Shown piece by piece: positions 44,301 to 54,238 of a DNA stretch of 64,000 nt (position 1 is its first letter; each line of letters starts with the position of its first letter). Made by a program: the position numbers and the translations under genes. This DNA is from Cytobacillus firmus (GTDB lineage: Bacteria; Bacillota; Bacilli; Bacillales; Cytobacillaceae). The notes below the pieces were generated by a model. It saw only the letters and a program-made list of their open reading frames with translations. It was not told the DNA's origin and did not search any database. Location of the stretch: positions 1,137,001 to 1,201,000 of the forward strand of contig NZ_CP086235.1 of the NCBI RefSeq assembly GCF_023612095.1. The letters are read 5' to 3'.

Positions 44301-45755
44301 TTGAATAAGTTAGTTGTAAATTATGCATCAAGAGAGCGACGGTTTGTGCTTTTAAAAGATAATAGGGTCGAAAAGCTATTTATTGACCAGCCGAAGCATC
44401 GTTCATCAGTTGGGGATATATACTTAGGCACCGTTGCAAAAGTAATGCCTGGGTTGAATGCAGCATTTGTAGAGATAGGTGAAAATCAAAGCGGATTCCT
44501 TCACAGGGACAAACTGGCATCTTATGTATGTTCTGCCGAGGATTTGTATGTAAAGGAAAAGCGGAGCATCTCTTCTTTTGTCCATCAGGGAGAGAGAATA
44601 CTTGTTCAAGTTGAAAAGGATGCTGCGGGCACGAAAGGACCAAGATTGTCTGGTTTAATTGAATTTCCAGGAGAATCACTGATCTATATGCCAAACGGCC
44701 GATATGTTGCTGTTTCCAAGAAAATTGAGGATAGTAAAGCAAGAGAAAGCTGGCGTCAATTTGGATATCGCGCTAAAGAAGAGAATGAAGGTCTGATTTT
44801 CAGAACATCCTGCGTCAGCAGGAAAGAGAATGAGCTTATGGATGAACTGGAAAAGCTCAGGGTTGAGTACAGGGACCTTTTAAGGGAAGCGGAAATGAAA
44901 AAGAAGCCGGGAAAAGTGTATGAAGCGGATTCTTTTATTAAGGAAATAATCGAAGAGGCGAAGAAATTGGCTGACGGTGAAATCGACGTGGACGATTTAT
45001 CACTGAAGAATGTGCTCGTGAAAAACACAGGCCTGCCAATTCAGCTGTACACGGGCAAGGAAAATATCCTCGCTGCTTTTAATGCTGAAGCTGAAATTGA
45101 TAAAGCGCTGAAACGAATTGTCTGGCTTGAAAATGGCGCATATCTTATTTTTGATGAAGCAGAAGCTTTAACGGTCATCGATGTCAATACCGGGAAGTTC
45201 GCCGGTAAACAGGACCGCAGGGACACTGTGCTAAAAACCAATGAAATGGCGGCCGAAGAAGCTGCAAGACAGATCAGGCTCCGGGATATTGGCGGCATGA
45301 TCCTAATCGATTTTATTGATATGAAAGAAGCATCCGACAGGAAACATATTCTTGCCAAAATGGAAAACGCGCTGAAAAAAGATGAAAGACGCACGAATCT
45401 TGTTGGATTCTCCCCTCTTGGGATCCTTCAGATGACCCGCAAAAAAACAAGACCGGCCATTTCTGAATCACTTACTGAAAGGTGCCAAGTATGCGAGGGA
45501 ACCGGAAGAGTGCTGAGTGCTGAGACCATTGCCTTCAGGCTGGAAAGAGAACTGTGGGAACATCGGGGCAAAGACCATGAAGCTGTCCTGATCGAAACCA
45601 CTACAGACACAGCAGCGGTATTCTCAGGGGAAAATGATGACCATAAAAAGAGAATCGAAGACAGCATTGGCTTGAAAATTATTTTTTCCATTAAGGAAAA
45701 TAGCAAGCCGTTTTATGAAATCCGAAAGTTTGGCAGTACTAATGAGCTCGGATAG
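44301..45755 (+). CDS. rng: Ribonuclease G/E family protein
   Basis: Endoribonuclease of the RNase E/G family, acting in rRNA or mRNA processing. The product is 484 residues from TTG 44301, with GTGAGGAAA upstream. An S1 domain near residues 35-110 (GDIYLGTVAKVMPGLNAAFVEIGENQ) precedes the catalytic DNase-I-like domain with TVIDVNTGKFAG near residue 293 and GGMILIDFIDM near 333. The zinc-link CQVCEGTGRV lies near 394. B. subtilis lacks RNase G at this position, so this gene between spoIVFB and rplU is a lineage difference. Confidence 0.93.
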   Translation: MNKLVVNYASRERRFVLLKDNRVEKLFIDQPKHRSSVGDIYLGTVAKVMPGLNAAFVEIGENQSGFLHRDKLASYVCSAEDLYVKEKRSISSFVHQGERILVQVEKDAAGTKGPRLSGLIEFPGESLIYMPNGRYVAVSKKIEDSKARESWRQFGYRAKEENEGLIFRTSCVSRKENELMDELEKLRVEYRDLLREAEMKKKPGKVYEADSFIKEIIEEAKKLADGEIDVDDLSLKNVLVKNTGLPIQLYTGKENILAAFNAEAEIDKALKRIVWLENGAYLIFDEAEALTVIDVNTGKFAGKQDRRDTVLKTNEMAAEEAARQIRLRDIGGMILIDFIDMKEASDRKHILAKMENALKKDERRTNLVGFSPLGILQMTRKKTRPAISESLTERCQVCEGTGRVLSAETIAFRLERELWEHRGKDHEAVLIETTTDTAAVFSGENDDHKKRIEDSIGLKIIFSIKENSKPFYEIRKFGSTNELG

Positions 45756-45898
45756 TTCAAAGCAAGCTGACCAAGGCGCTTTCGCTTTTCTTAGTGCAGT
45801 ATTTCCCACTTCCCTAATTGCCCCATAAGCATTATAATTGTAAAGGCACGCAAAAGAGTTACTTTCAGGTGCAAACAAAGAGAATCATATAATTCTTA

Positions 45899-45928
45899 TT
45901 GACATGATTAATCATTATATGATAGTAT
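45899..45928 (+). promoter_or_regulatory. Sigma-A-type promoter of the rplU operon
   Basis: A perfect TTGACA at 45899-45904 and TAGTAT at 45923-45928 are separated by 18 bases, the same layout as the valS promoter. They lie just before the L21 leader. Confidence 0.65.
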
Positions 45929-45944
45929 TTTCATGTTATGTTTG

Positions 45945-46035
45945 TAGCGCACCCGTGCTACAACCGCACAGAACAGGTACATAAGCCCGCATTTCGTGTC
46001 GGCGCCTGGGATGGCGAGTCTTAGTCTAAGAGGAG
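45945..46035 (+). ncRNA. Ribosomal protein L21 leader RNA
   Basis: This structured 5' leader upstream of rplU contains GTAGCGCACCCGTGCTAC (hairpin), CCGCACAGAACAGGTAC, GGCGCCTGGGATGGCG and the AGTCTTAGTCTAAGAGGAGGT region. These correspond to the known L21 leader of Firmicutes, thought to mediate autogenous control by L21. Boundaries are approximate. Confidence 0.72.
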
Positions 46036-46044
46036 GTGCAGTTC

Positions 46045-46353
46045 ATGTACGCGATTATCGAAACTGGCGGAAAGCAATTACGTGTAGAAGAAGGTCAAGC
46101 TATCTACATCGAAAAGCTTAACGCTGAAGCAGGCGAAACAGTTACTTTTGGAAAGGTTCTTTTCGTTGGCGGAGACAGCGTAAAAGTAGGAAGCCCTGTA
46201 GTTGAAGGTGCTACTGTTACAGCTAAAGTTGAAAAACAAGGCCGTCAAAAGAAAATCACTGTATTCAAATACAAAGCGAAGAAAAACTATCGTAAGAAGC
46301 AAGGTCATCGTCAGCCTTACACTAAAGTTGTGATTGAAAAAATCAACGCTTAA
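46045..46353 (+). CDS. rplU: 50S ribosomal protein L21
   Basis: L21 binds 23S rRNA in the large subunit. The product is 102 residues ([18 protein letters not shown] start, [14 protein letters not shown] end), the standard length. ATG 46045 follows AGGAGGTG at 6 bases; a slightly longer frame at 46036 lacks homology. It is first in rplU-prp-rpmA. Confidence 0.98.
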   Translation: MYAIIETGGKQLRVEEGQAIYIEKLNAEAGETVTFGKVLFVGGDSVKVGSPVVEGATVTAKVEKQGRQKKITVFKYKAKKNYRKKQGHRQPYTKVVIEKINA

Positions 46354-46367
46354 TCAGGCGATTTAAG

Positions 46368-46706
46368 ATGATTGAAGTAATGATTATTCGTAAAGATTCC
46401 GGAAATATTCATTCGTTTGAAATAAGCGGTCATGCATTCTTTGCAAACAGAGGCAAGGATATTGTCTGTGCAGGCGTATCTGCCGTTTCCATCGGGGCCA
46501 TTAATGCTGTCCATGCCCTAACCGGCGTGACACCAGAGATCAGCCATGGAGAAGGTTTTCTCCGCTGTGTTCTTCCTGATCTTCAGGATGACATGAATGA
46601 GAAAGTGCAGCTTCTGCTTGAAGGCATGGTTGTTTCATTGCAGACGATTGAAGAAGACTACGGAAAGTATATACAAATTACCTTCAAAAAGCAGGAGGTG
46701 GAATAA
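46368..46706 (+). CDS. prp: Ribosomal-processing cysteine protease Prp
   Basis: Prp removes the N-terminal extension of Firmicutes L27. The product is 112 residues. The catalytic pair is visible as His22 in ISGHAFF and Cys34 in IVCAGVSAVS, followed by a glycine-rich ALTGV loop. It sits directly between rplU and rpmA, its substrate gene, and its stop codon abuts the rpmA start. Confidence 0.95.
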   Translation: MIEVMIIRKDSGNIHSFEISGHAFFANRGKDIVCAGVSAVSIGAINAVHALTGVTPEISHGEGFLRCVLPDLQDDMNEKVQLLLEGMVVSLQTIEEDYGKYIQITFKKQEVE

Positions 46707-47000
46707 ATGCTATTAAAATTAGATCTTCAGTTGTTCGCTTCTAAAAAGGGAGTAGGTTCTACAAAGAACGGCCGTGATTCAATCTCTAAGCGTCTTGGCG
46801 CTAAGCGTGCGGACGGACAATTCGTTACTGGCGGCTCAATCCTGTACCGTCAGCGCGGTACTAAGATCTACCCAGGTGTAAACGTGGGTAAAGGCGGCGA
46901 TGACACACTATTCGCGAAAGTTGACGGTGTTGTTAAATTCGAGCGTCTTGGACGTGACCGCAAGCAAGTGAGCGTATATCCTGCAGCTCAAGAGGCGTAA
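46707..47000 (+). CDS. rpmA: 50S ribosomal protein L27 precursor
   Basis: The product is 97 residues. The extension [10 protein letters not shown] precedes [15 protein letters not shown]. This is the Prp-type cleavable head, and the mature protein should begin at ASKKG near the peptidyl transferase centre. AGCAGGAGGTGG before ATG 46707 is inside the prp gene. A terminator follows. Confidence 0.98.
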   Translation: MLLKLDLQLFASKKGVGSTKNGRDSISKRLGAKRADGQFVTGGSILYRQRGTKIYPGVNVGKGGDDTLFAKVDGVVKFERLGRDRKQVSVYPAAQEA

Positions 47001-47010
47001 GCCTTTTCGA

Positions 47011-47048
47011 GAAAACCCTAGCCCCACAAGGTTAGGGTTTTCTTTTTT
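47011..47048 (+). terminator. Terminator of the rplU-prp-rpmA operon
   Basis: GAAAACCCTAGCC pairs with GGTTAGGGTTTTC around CCACAA, followed by TTTTTT. Confidence 0.92.
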
Positions 47049-47237
47049 GGCAAAAAAACCGCTGGTGCACTTCAAATAGTATCTGATGAATTTTTTGCAG
47101 CTGAAGACTGCAGTTCTTCATCACATAAGCAATATTTTCTTATTTATCATAAATTTGCTTACTGTACTTATGTTTTTTGATATACTTACAGCAAGCACAG
47201 TCTTCTGACAGCCTAATAACCATACAGGAGTGCATAT

Positions 47238-47789
47238 ATGGAAAAAGACTGGAATATGATTGAAGTGCTGCGTCATGCCCGGCATGACTGGCTGAATAAA
47301 ATACAATTAATTAAAGGTAACCTTTCTCTTAATAAGATAGACAGGGCTAAGGAAATCATAGATGAAATTGTGGTGGAAGCACAGCAGGAGGCAAGACTTT
47401 CGAATTTGAATCTTCCTGGTTTTGCTTCGCTTTTATTAACTTATAATTGGGAGAACCACTACCTTCAGCTTGAATATGAGGTGCTCGATGATCCCATTGC
47501 CGGACGGTTGGATGACTCTGTCCTTTCTGGGTGGACAGGCTCTTTTTTGGCCATTTTGGACTCATCAGTAAAGCCTTACCATGATAATCATTTATCTGTA
47601 TCCATCAGGCATGAAAAAGAAGGGGCTCGTTTCTTTTTTGATTTTAGCGGAATACTAACAGATATGGATCAATTGGAGAAGTTCTTTAAAAAGAAGAACA
47701 CAGACATAACGGCTGCTGTTCAGGAATTAGCTGAAGAGGAGCTTGCACTGGAATTATTTGTGCCATTCATTGCGAATGGAAGAGAGTGA
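47238..47789 (+). CDS. spo0B: Sporulation initiation phosphotransferase Spo0B
   Basis: Spo0B passes phosphate from Spo0F to Spo0A in the sporulation phosphorelay. The product is 183 residues. The four-helix-bundle phosphoacceptor region (VLRHARHDWLNKIQLIKGNL) has the active His as the second one, His16. It corresponds to His30 of the B. subtilis protein, which has a longer head. The C-terminal half is a degenerate histidine-kinase ATPase-like domain. ATG 47238 follows AGGAGTGCAT. Confidence 0.93.
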   Translation: MEKDWNMIEVLRHARHDWLNKIQLIKGNLSLNKIDRAKEIIDEIVVEAQQEARLSNLNLPGFASLLLTYNWENHYLQLEYEVLDDPIAGRLDDSVLSGWTGSFLAILDSSVKPYHDNHLSVSIRHEKEGARFFFDFSGILTDMDQLEKFFKKKNTDITAAVQELAEEELALELFVPFIANGRE

Positions 47790-47931
47790 TTTCCGCCAAA
47801 AAAAGCAATACTAAGTGTGAAACTCTGCAGGCTGGGCACTTCTTAAGTGTAAGAAGCGGATCCGGTCAGTGCCGGTAATCTGGCGGAATGCCAAACAATC
47901 GGGACATACTGCAGACGGGAGGAATTTATAT

Positions 47932-49224
47932 ATGTTTGTCGATCAAGTCAAAGTTTATGTTAAAGGCGGGGACGGTGGCAACGGAATGGTTGCTTTCCGC
48001 CGAGAAAAATATGTGCCGAACGGAGGCCCGGCCGGCGGAGATGGCGGCAAGGGTGCCAATGTTATTTTTGAAGTGAATGAAGGATTGCGCACGTTAATGG
48101 ATTTCCGTTATCAGCGCCATTTTAAAGCTCCCCGCGGTGAGCATGGCATGTCCAAGAACCAGCATGGAAGAAATTCAAAGGACATGATTGTTAAAGTACC
48201 ACCGGGAACAGTCGTAACAGATGCTGAATCAGGGGAAGTAATCGCAGATCTGACTGAGCACGGGCAAAGAGCCGTTATAGCAAAAGGGGGCCGTGGAGGC
48301 AGAGGAAACACCCGATTTGCAACTCCTGCTAATCCTGCTCCTGAATTGTCCGAACATGGCGAACCGGGCCAGGAAAGAGATGTTGTGCTTGAGCTCAAGC
48401 TTTTAGCTGATGTTGGTTTAGTTGGTTTCCCGAGTGTGGGAAAATCGACTTTGCTGTCAGTTGTATCATCAGCAAGACCGAAGATTGCGGAATACCACTT
48501 TACGACAATTGCTCCCAATCTGGGAATGGTTGAGACTGAAGATGGACGAAGCTTTGTTATGGCAGACTTGCCTGGATTAATTGAAGGCGCCCATTCGGGA
48601 GTAGGACTTGGCCATCAGTTTTTGCGGCATATTGAAAGAACAAGGGTTATTGTTCATGTTATCGATATGGCTGCTGTTGAGGGCAGAGATCCTTTTGAAG
48701 ACTATCTAACGATCAATAAAGAATTAAAAGAATATAATCTGCGTCTCACAGAAAGGCCGCAAATTATTGTGGCTAACAAAATGGACATGCCTGATGCAGA
48801 GGAAAATCTAAAAAAATTCAAGGAACAGCTTAATGAAGATTATCCGATTTTCCCGATATCCGCAATAACGAGACAAGGATTAAGGGATTTATTGTTTACC
48901 GTTGCAGATAAGGTTGAAGAAACCCCTGAATTCCCGCTGTCACATGAAGAAGAGGAAGATACAGGTGTCCACCGCGTTCTTTACAAGCATGAAGCTGAGC
49001 AGACTGAATTTGTCATCACGAGAGACCCTGCAGGAGTATTCGTGGTATCAGGCGATGCTATTGAGAAACTCTTTAAGATGACAGACTTCTCAAGAGATGA
49101 ATCTGTCCGCAGGTTTGCCAGACAGCTGCGCGGCATGGGTGTGGATGATGCTCTTCGTGAAAAAGGAGCAAAAGACGGTGATATCGTTAAGCTGCTTGAT
49201 TATGAATTCGAGTTTATTGACTAA
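47932..49224 (+). CDS. obgE: Obg/CgtA GTPase
   Basis: Obg is an essential ribosome-associated GTPase that links translation and stress to sporulation. The product is 430 residues. A glycine-rich Obg fold ([19 protein letters not shown]) precedes the G domain ([15 protein letters not shown] near 165, [21 protein letters not shown]) and the C-terminal OCT domain ([16 protein letters not shown]). ATG 47932 follows GGGAGG at 8 bases; an earlier in-frame start at 47869 lacks homology. Confidence 0.97.
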   Translation: MFVDQVKVYVKGGDGGNGMVAFRREKYVPNGGPAGGDGGKGANVIFEVNEGLRTLMDFRYQRHFKAPRGEHGMSKNQHGRNSKDMIVKVPPGTVVTDAESGEVIADLTEHGQRAVIAKGGRGGRGNTRFATPANPAPELSEHGEPGQERDVVLELKLLADVGLVGFPSVGKSTLLSVVSSARPKIAEYHFTTIAPNLGMVETEDGRSFVMADLPGLIEGAHSGVGLGHQFLRHIERTRVIVHVIDMAAVEGRDPFEDYLTINKELKEYNLRLTERPQIIVANKMDMPDAEENLKKFKEQLNEDYPIFPISAITRQGLRDLLFTVADKVEETPEFPLSHEEEEDTGVHRVLYKHEAEQTEFVITRDPAGVFVVSGDAIEKLFKMTDFSRDESVRRFARQLRGMGVDDALREKGAKDGDIVKLLDYEFEFID

Positions 49225-49249
49225 CCTTCTCGATTGACGGGGTGGAGAA

Positions 49250-49705
49250 ATGAGAAAAGATAGATTCGATAAGAAATTTTATTTGGTTCGTGAAGATGTT
49301 TTGCCTGAAGCCATGAAGAAAACATTGGATGCGAAGGAAATGATCGAAAGGGGAAAAGCCGAATCGGTTTGGGATGCTGTCCAAAAAGTAGATTTGAGCA
49401 GAAGTGCTTTTTATAAATATAGAGACACTGTGTTCCCTTTCCATACTGTTGTCAAAGAACGGCTGATTACTTTATTCTTTCACCTGGAAGACAGGTCGGG
49501 GACTTTATCACATTTGTTGGGCGTTGTGGCTTCGTCGGGGTGCAACGTCTTAACAATACACCAGACTATTCCCCTTCAGGGAAGGGCAAATGTCACGCTT
49601 TCCCTGAATGTAACTGAAATGGGCATCGAGATTGAGGAACTATTGGCAAGGCTTAGAAAATTGGAGTTTGTAGAAAAAGTAGAGGTGCTGGGAACGGGTG
49701 CATGA
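49250..49705 (+). CDS. pheB: ACT domain protein PheB
   Basis: The product is 151 residues. An N-terminal helical segment ([21 protein letters not shown]) with a DNA-binding-like helix ([15 protein letters not shown]) is followed by an ACT domain ([23 protein letters not shown]). In B. subtilis it lies before pheA and is thought to influence phenylalanine metabolism, though its role is unproven. ATG 49250 follows GGGGTGGAG. Confidence 0.92.
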   Translation: MRKDRFDKKFYLVREDVLPEAMKKTLDAKEMIERGKAESVWDAVQKVDLSRSAFYKYRDTVFPFHTVVKERLITLFFHLEDRSGTLSHLLGVVASSGCNVLTIHQTIPLQGRANVTLSLNVTEMGIEIEELLARLRKLEFVEKVEVLGTGA

Positions 49706-49838
49706 GAAAATGTGCTCTGTACCCTGCCCTTTTTTCATTTTTTATTTTGTAAACCACATACATGTGTTAAAGTAATAAAGTATAAGGGGAATTTTCAGTG
49801 ATTTAAAATAAGTCTGAATAAAGAAGGAGGTAATTACC

Positions 49839-50717
49839 GTGAAGTTAGGATTTTTAGGACCTAAAGCCACTTTTACAGATATTGCAGCCAGGAGCTTGTT
49901 CCCTAATGAGACAGCCGTTGCCTACCCAACGATACCTGCCTGTTTTGATGCTTTAAATGAGAATGAAATAGAGCTGGCGGTAGTTCCTCTTGAGAACGCA
50001 TTGGAAGGCTCAGTGAACATTACACTGGACTATTTAATCCATGAAGTGGAATTTCCGATTATCGGCGAACTGACAGCTCCGATTCGCCAGCATTTTATGG
50101 TTCATCCAGTTCATGTTAAGGAGTGGGATAAAACCGATGTGGTTTATAGTCATTCCCATGCTATTGCTCAATGCCATAAATTTCTGCATAAAGAGCTGAA
50201 AGGTATCCCTTGTGAGAGTACTACTTCCACAGCAGCCGCAGCTCAATTTGTAAAAGAAAATCCAGACATGCGGGCAGGCGCCATAGCTAATGAATTAGCT
50301 GCAGAAGTATATGGATTGGCGATCGTCAGAGAAGATATCCATGATTTTGATTATAACCATACAAAGTTCATTGTTTTAGCCAATAAAGAACTGTCAATCA
50401 GCGAAGACCGCAAGGAATTTGCAGGGCACAAGACGACTGTTATGGTGACGCTGCCGGCTGACAGGTCAGGGGCTCTTCATCAGGTACTTTCGGCATTTGC
50501 CTGGAGGAAGCTCAACTTGACTAAGATTGAATCAAGACCGATGAAAACGGGATTGGGAAATTATTTCTTTATCATTGACGTGGATATGAAACTGGATGAC
50601 GTCCTGATCCCTGGAGCAGCTGCTGAACTGGAGGCATTGGGCTGCAGTGTTAAGGTTTTGGGCAGCTATCCGTATTTTCAGCTTCGGAATAAGAACAGCA
50701 GAGTTCTGCAGGAATAA
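49839..50717 (+). CDS. pheA: Prephenate dehydratase
   Basis: PheA converts prephenate to phenylpyruvate for phenylalanine synthesis. The product is 292 residues: an N-terminal catalytic domain (KLGFLGPKATFTDIAARSLF, VPLENALEGSVN, CESTTSTAAAA, DYNHTKFIVL) and a C-terminal ACT domain with SGALHQVLSAFAW and ESRP, which bind phenylalanine for feedback control. GTG 49839 follows AGAAGGAGGT. Confidence 0.96.
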   Translation: MKLGFLGPKATFTDIAARSLFPNETAVAYPTIPACFDALNENEIELAVVPLENALEGSVNITLDYLIHEVEFPIIGELTAPIRQHFMVHPVHVKEWDKTDVVYSHSHAIAQCHKFLHKELKGIPCESTTSTAAAAQFVKENPDMRAGAIANELAAEVYGLAIVREDIHDFDYNHTKFIVLANKELSISEDRKEFAGHKTTVMVTLPADRSGALHQVLSAFAWRKLNLTKIESRPMKTGLGNYFFIIDVDMKLDDVLIPGAAAELEALGCSVKVLGSYPYFQLRNKNSRVLQE

Positions 50718-50718
50718 A

Positions 50719-50758
50719 CAAAAAGGATCCGGCAAATACATTTCCGGGTCCTTTTTGT
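50719..50758. terminator. Bidirectional terminator between pheA and niaR
   Basis: ACAAAAAGGATCCGG pairs with CCGGGTCCTTTTTGT (one mismatch), with A and T runs on both sides. It can serve both converging genes. Confidence 0.88.
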
Positions 50759-50766
50759 ATTTAAAG

Positions 50767-51309
50767 CTATTCCAGGTTAATAAGAAATCCCGCTTCTTTT
50801 AATATTTTCTCAGCTTCATCGAGTTTCCGTTCGGAGGCTGCGGATAGAGTATGGAGGTGGATGCCGTCTGTTAATTCTGATAAGAAAGAAGCCTTTGTGA
50901 AAGTGATTTTATCCATAAATTGCTTGACTTCCTGGCGGGTAGATACCATAACCGATGCAGTTAAGTCACCATAGACGGGATGTTCAATTCTTACATCTTT
51001 TACAGTAACTCCATGATCGACAAGCAGATTCAATTCCTCTTCAGTCCTCGCGGGGTCATGATGACAGGCAATGACCCGCTCCGCTGCTGATGCGGGAGAG
51101 GCCTGATGAAGATACATATACCCCTGACTTGTGGCAATGATTGGCTCTTTTCTTGCTTTTAGAAGGGTGATATCCCCAACAATTACCTGTCTGCTTACAT
51201 TTGTTTTTGCTGCAAGGTCGCCACCTGTAATGGGCTGTCCGCTTTCTTTCAGCAACTGAAGCAGAAAGGTCCTCCGCTCTTCTCCGAGCACCTTTTTTTG
51301 TTCATTCAT
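50767..51309 (-). CDS. niaR: NAD biosynthesis repressor NiaR (YrxA)
   Basis: NiaR is a nicotinic-acid-responsive repressor of de novo NAD synthesis genes. The product is 180 residues. An N-terminal winged helix (RRTFLLQLLKESGQPITGGDL, NVSRQVIVGDITLLKAR) precedes a 3H domain with the metal-binding histidines (ACHHDPARTEEEL, HGVTVKDVRIEHPVYGDL, DGIHLHTLSA). It lies 35-60 bases after nifS and is probably co-transcribed with it, so it may be under its own control at the operator near 52.6 kb. Confidence 0.94.
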   Translation of the reverse strand: MNEQKKVLGEERRTFLLQLLKESGQPITGGDLAAKTNVSRQVIVGDITLLKARKEPIIATSQGYMYLHQASPASAAERVIACHHDPARTEEELNLLVDHGVTVKDVRIEHPVYGDLTASVMVSTRQEVKQFMDKITFTKASFLSELTDGIHLHTLSAASERKLDEAEKILKEAGFLINLE

Positions 51310-51372
51310 ATTTTCTCACCCTTATAATCCGATAATGTCTCATTCTAACATAAGGAACGGCAGAAGAAAAAA

Positions 51373-52523
51373 TTAGAGCGGTACGAGTTCCCTGGCCATG
51401 ATAGCAAGTTTTTCCCCAATGCCTTTGCATCCTCAAGCGATGTATTCCATCCGAAAGAGATCCTGATAAATTCTTTGCCTTTTTTATCTGTAACTCCCAG
51501 TGCCTCCATCGTTTTTGAGACAGTTTGCAGGCCAGTACTGCATGCACTTCCTGTAGATATGGCAAATCCAAGTCTATTGCATTCTAGCATGATGTATTGA
51601 CCTTCCACCCCTTTTAGCCGAAGTCCCAAAGTAGATGGAAGCTGGTAAGAGCCTGTAAAATCGTATATTACGAATTTCTCCTGTGCAGGTTCAATTTCCT
51701 TCAGCAGAACTTCCCGCAGCATTTGGAAATGGCTGTTATGCTTGCTTATATTTACATAAGCTTTCTGTGCAGCCACTGTCATACCAACAACCCCCGGAAG
51801 ATTTACGGTGCCAGGCCTGAATCCCTTTTCATGTGAAACTCCGGGTATGAAGGAGCTCCACCGCATACCTGGTTTTAAGTAAACCCCTCCGACCCCTTTT
51901 GGCCCGTAAAATTTATGTGCAGAAAAGGACAGGCTATCTGCAAAGCGGGCGACTTCTTTTAAATCTGATTTGCCAAACGTATGGACACAATCACTATGCA
52001 GCAATATTTGCCTATCCCTGCAAATCCCGCTGATCTCAAGGAGAGGCTGCAATGTGCCGATTTCAGAATTGCCATGCTGTATGGTAACTAAGACGGTATC
52101 ATCCCTGACGGCGGAACTTAATTTTTTCAGGTCTATACGGCCATCTGAGCCAAAAGGGATTTTTGTGATTTCATAGCCTTTCTCAAGACGCAATTTCTCT
52201 AAAACGCTATGAATGGATGAATGTTCAGCGATTCCCGTTATGATATGTTTACCTGATTTTTCAGAAGCAGACAGCAACGCAGCTATTGCAAGAAAATTGC
52301 TTTCCGTACCTCCGCTGGTAAAATAGATTCCTTCACTCTTAACGCCTAAAATTCCAGCCAATTCCCTCCTGCAATTTTCAAGGAGCCCTTCTGCTGCGCT
52401 TCCGGTATCATGAAGGCTGCGGGAATTGCCAAAGTATTCAGTTGAGGCTTTTATATAGGCATCTGCCGCTTCCCGGTCGAGCGGACATGACGCTGCGTAA
52501 TCGAAATATTTAATGTTCCCCAC
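51373..52523 (-). CDS. nifS: Cysteine desulfurase NifS (NadA-maturation type), frameshifted at the end
   Basis: This PLP cysteine desulfurase is dedicated in Bacillus to the NadA iron-sulfur cluster. The product is about 383 residues with the PLP lysine in SFSAHKFYGPKGVGG near 200 and the catalytic Cys loop STGSACSTGL near 325. The raw frame ends in an odd NLLSWPGNSYRSN tail. Adding one base in the T run 51409-51413 restores GKKLAIMARELVPL and a stop at 51373-51375. It is divergent from nadB across a palindromic operator. Confidence 0.93.
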
Positions 52524-52589
52524 CTGCTTTCTCTTCTTAATAAAAATCGTTCAAAAAGTCAGAAGTTCCTCTTAAACTATGAAAACCAC

Positions 52590-52617
52590 TTGTCATAATT
52601 CTAAATCTGTGTAAATA
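52590..52617 (+). promoter_or_regulatory. Candidate nadB promoter
   Basis: TTGTCA at 52590-52595 and TAAATA at 52612-52617 are 16 bases apart. The -10 element abuts the palindrome at 52619-52634, so a repressor bound there would block initiation. Confidence 0.45.
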
Positions 52618-52618
52618 T

Positions 52619-52634
52619 AGGTGTCAAGACACCT
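52619..52634. promoter_or_regulatory. Palindromic operator, likely NiaR site
   Basis: AGGTGTC-AA-GACACCT is a perfect 7-bp inverted repeat with a 2-base centre. It lies between divergent nifS-niaR and nadBCA and just downstream of the candidate nadB -10. Location, symmetry and the adjacent niaR gene make NiaR the likely ligand-responsive binder. This is inferred, not shown. Confidence 0.75.
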
Positions 52635-52656
52635 GTAAAAACAGGAGGTAAAAAAC

Positions 52657-54238
52657 ATGAATGCCGACGTTTTAATTATTGGAAGCGGGGTAGCCGCTCT
52701 GCAGTTGGCAAAGAAGCTGCGCCAGGACTTAAATGTGATTATTCTCACAAAGTCGACTGTGAAAAATGGAAACTCATATATGGCACAGGGCGGCATTGCA
52801 GCTGCCCTGGAAAAAATGATCACCCATCAAAGCACTACATGGATACACTCGAAGCAGGAAGGTTTCATAATGATTCTGATGCAGTGCTGTCCCTGACCAG
52901 TGAGGCGCCATCCCTTATAAAAGAGCTGAATCAGGAGGGATGCCTGTTTGATATGGATTCTGAAGGATCCATTGCGTTAGGAAGGGAAGGGGCTCATTCA
53001 GAAAATAGAATTGTCCATGGAGGCGGAGACAGCACAGGAAAAACGGTCATTGATTTTATGCTGTTGAAGCAAAATCCCAACGTTCGAATCTTAGAAGATA
53101 TCCTTGTTTTCCAATTGCTCATAAATGAAAAAGATGGCAGGTGTATAGGGCTAAAAGGAAAAGATTCTGCTGGTGTCATTCATCGATTCTTTTCCTCTCA
53201 TGTTGTGCTCGCTACGGGGGGCTGCGGCCAGCTGTATGAATATACCTCCAATGCCGACACCGTAACTGGAGATGGGATTGCCTTAGCATACAGGGCCGGG
53301 GCAAAGATAACTGATATGGAGTTCATACAGTTTCACCCCACACTTCTCTATAAAAGCGGCAAAGCACTGGGGCTGATCTCTGAAGCTGTAAGGGGAGAGG
53401 GCGGCCGTCTTATTACAGAAGACGGGAGCCTTGTAATGGAAGGTGTTCACCCACAGGGGGATTTAGCTCCTAGACATATAGTGTCACAGGCCATTTATCA
53501 TTCGCTGGAGGAAGGGAAAACCGTGTTCCTGGATATCTCTTCAATCGAAAACTTTAAATCCCGATTTCCGACTATAACAAAAATATGTGAAGAAAACGGC
53601 GTAGATTTAGGTTCTGGGAAAATTCCGGTTTCTCCCGGAAGCCATTTTTTAATGGGGGAATAAAAACTGATTTATTGGGCCGCACCAGCATTCCTGGTCT
53701 GTATGCGATTGGTGAAGCTGCCTGCACAGGCATACATGGCGCTAACCGGCTTGCAAGCAATTCCCTGCTGGAAGGGCTGTACTGCGGCAAGCGGCTTGCG
53801 GTATGGCTTAATGAACAGCCTTATAGTGATCCTGTTGAAAAACAGCAAATTCATAACCCGGAATTAAGGTGGCCATATAAAGAAAATCTACCTTCAATTG
53901 AAGAAGTTAAAATGAACATGATGAAAAATGCCGGGATTATCAAAACAAAGGAAGGGCTCTTCGCTCAGATGGCCTGGCTTGAAGGCTGCAAAATTGAAGA
54001 ATGGATAAAAGCAGATCTTGAACATTTATCAATAGAGGAAATAACACGGGCTTTTATGCTGATTGCAGCCTATCTGATCACAGATTCTGCATTAAGGCGA
54101 ACAGAGAGCCGGGGTGGTCATTTTCGGCAGGATTATCCTTTAGAAAGCCCTGAATGGCTTGGAAAAAGGATTATACACTGCCGAAAAGCTGAAAGGAATG
54201 GTGAAAATGAACAAATTAAAGCTGCGGTTGCAACTTGA
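52657..54238 (+). CDS. nadB: L-aspartate oxidase, two frameshifts
   Basis: NadB is the FAD enzyme that oxidises L-aspartate to iminoaspartate for quinolinate synthesis. The N-terminal FAD motif (IIGSGVAALQLAKKL) and MAQGGIAAAL are present. Adding one A to the run 52811-52816 restores KNDHPSKHYMDTLEAG. Adding one G to the run 53654-53658 restores FLMGGIKTDLLGRTSIPGLY. After both corrections the product is 527 residues, the normal length, with HPTLL, RGEGG and GANRLASNSLLEGL. Ribosome site AGGAGGT lies 8 bases before ATG 52657. Real inactivation cannot be excluded because two lesions are in one gene, but both are homopolymer losses. Confidence 0.93.
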
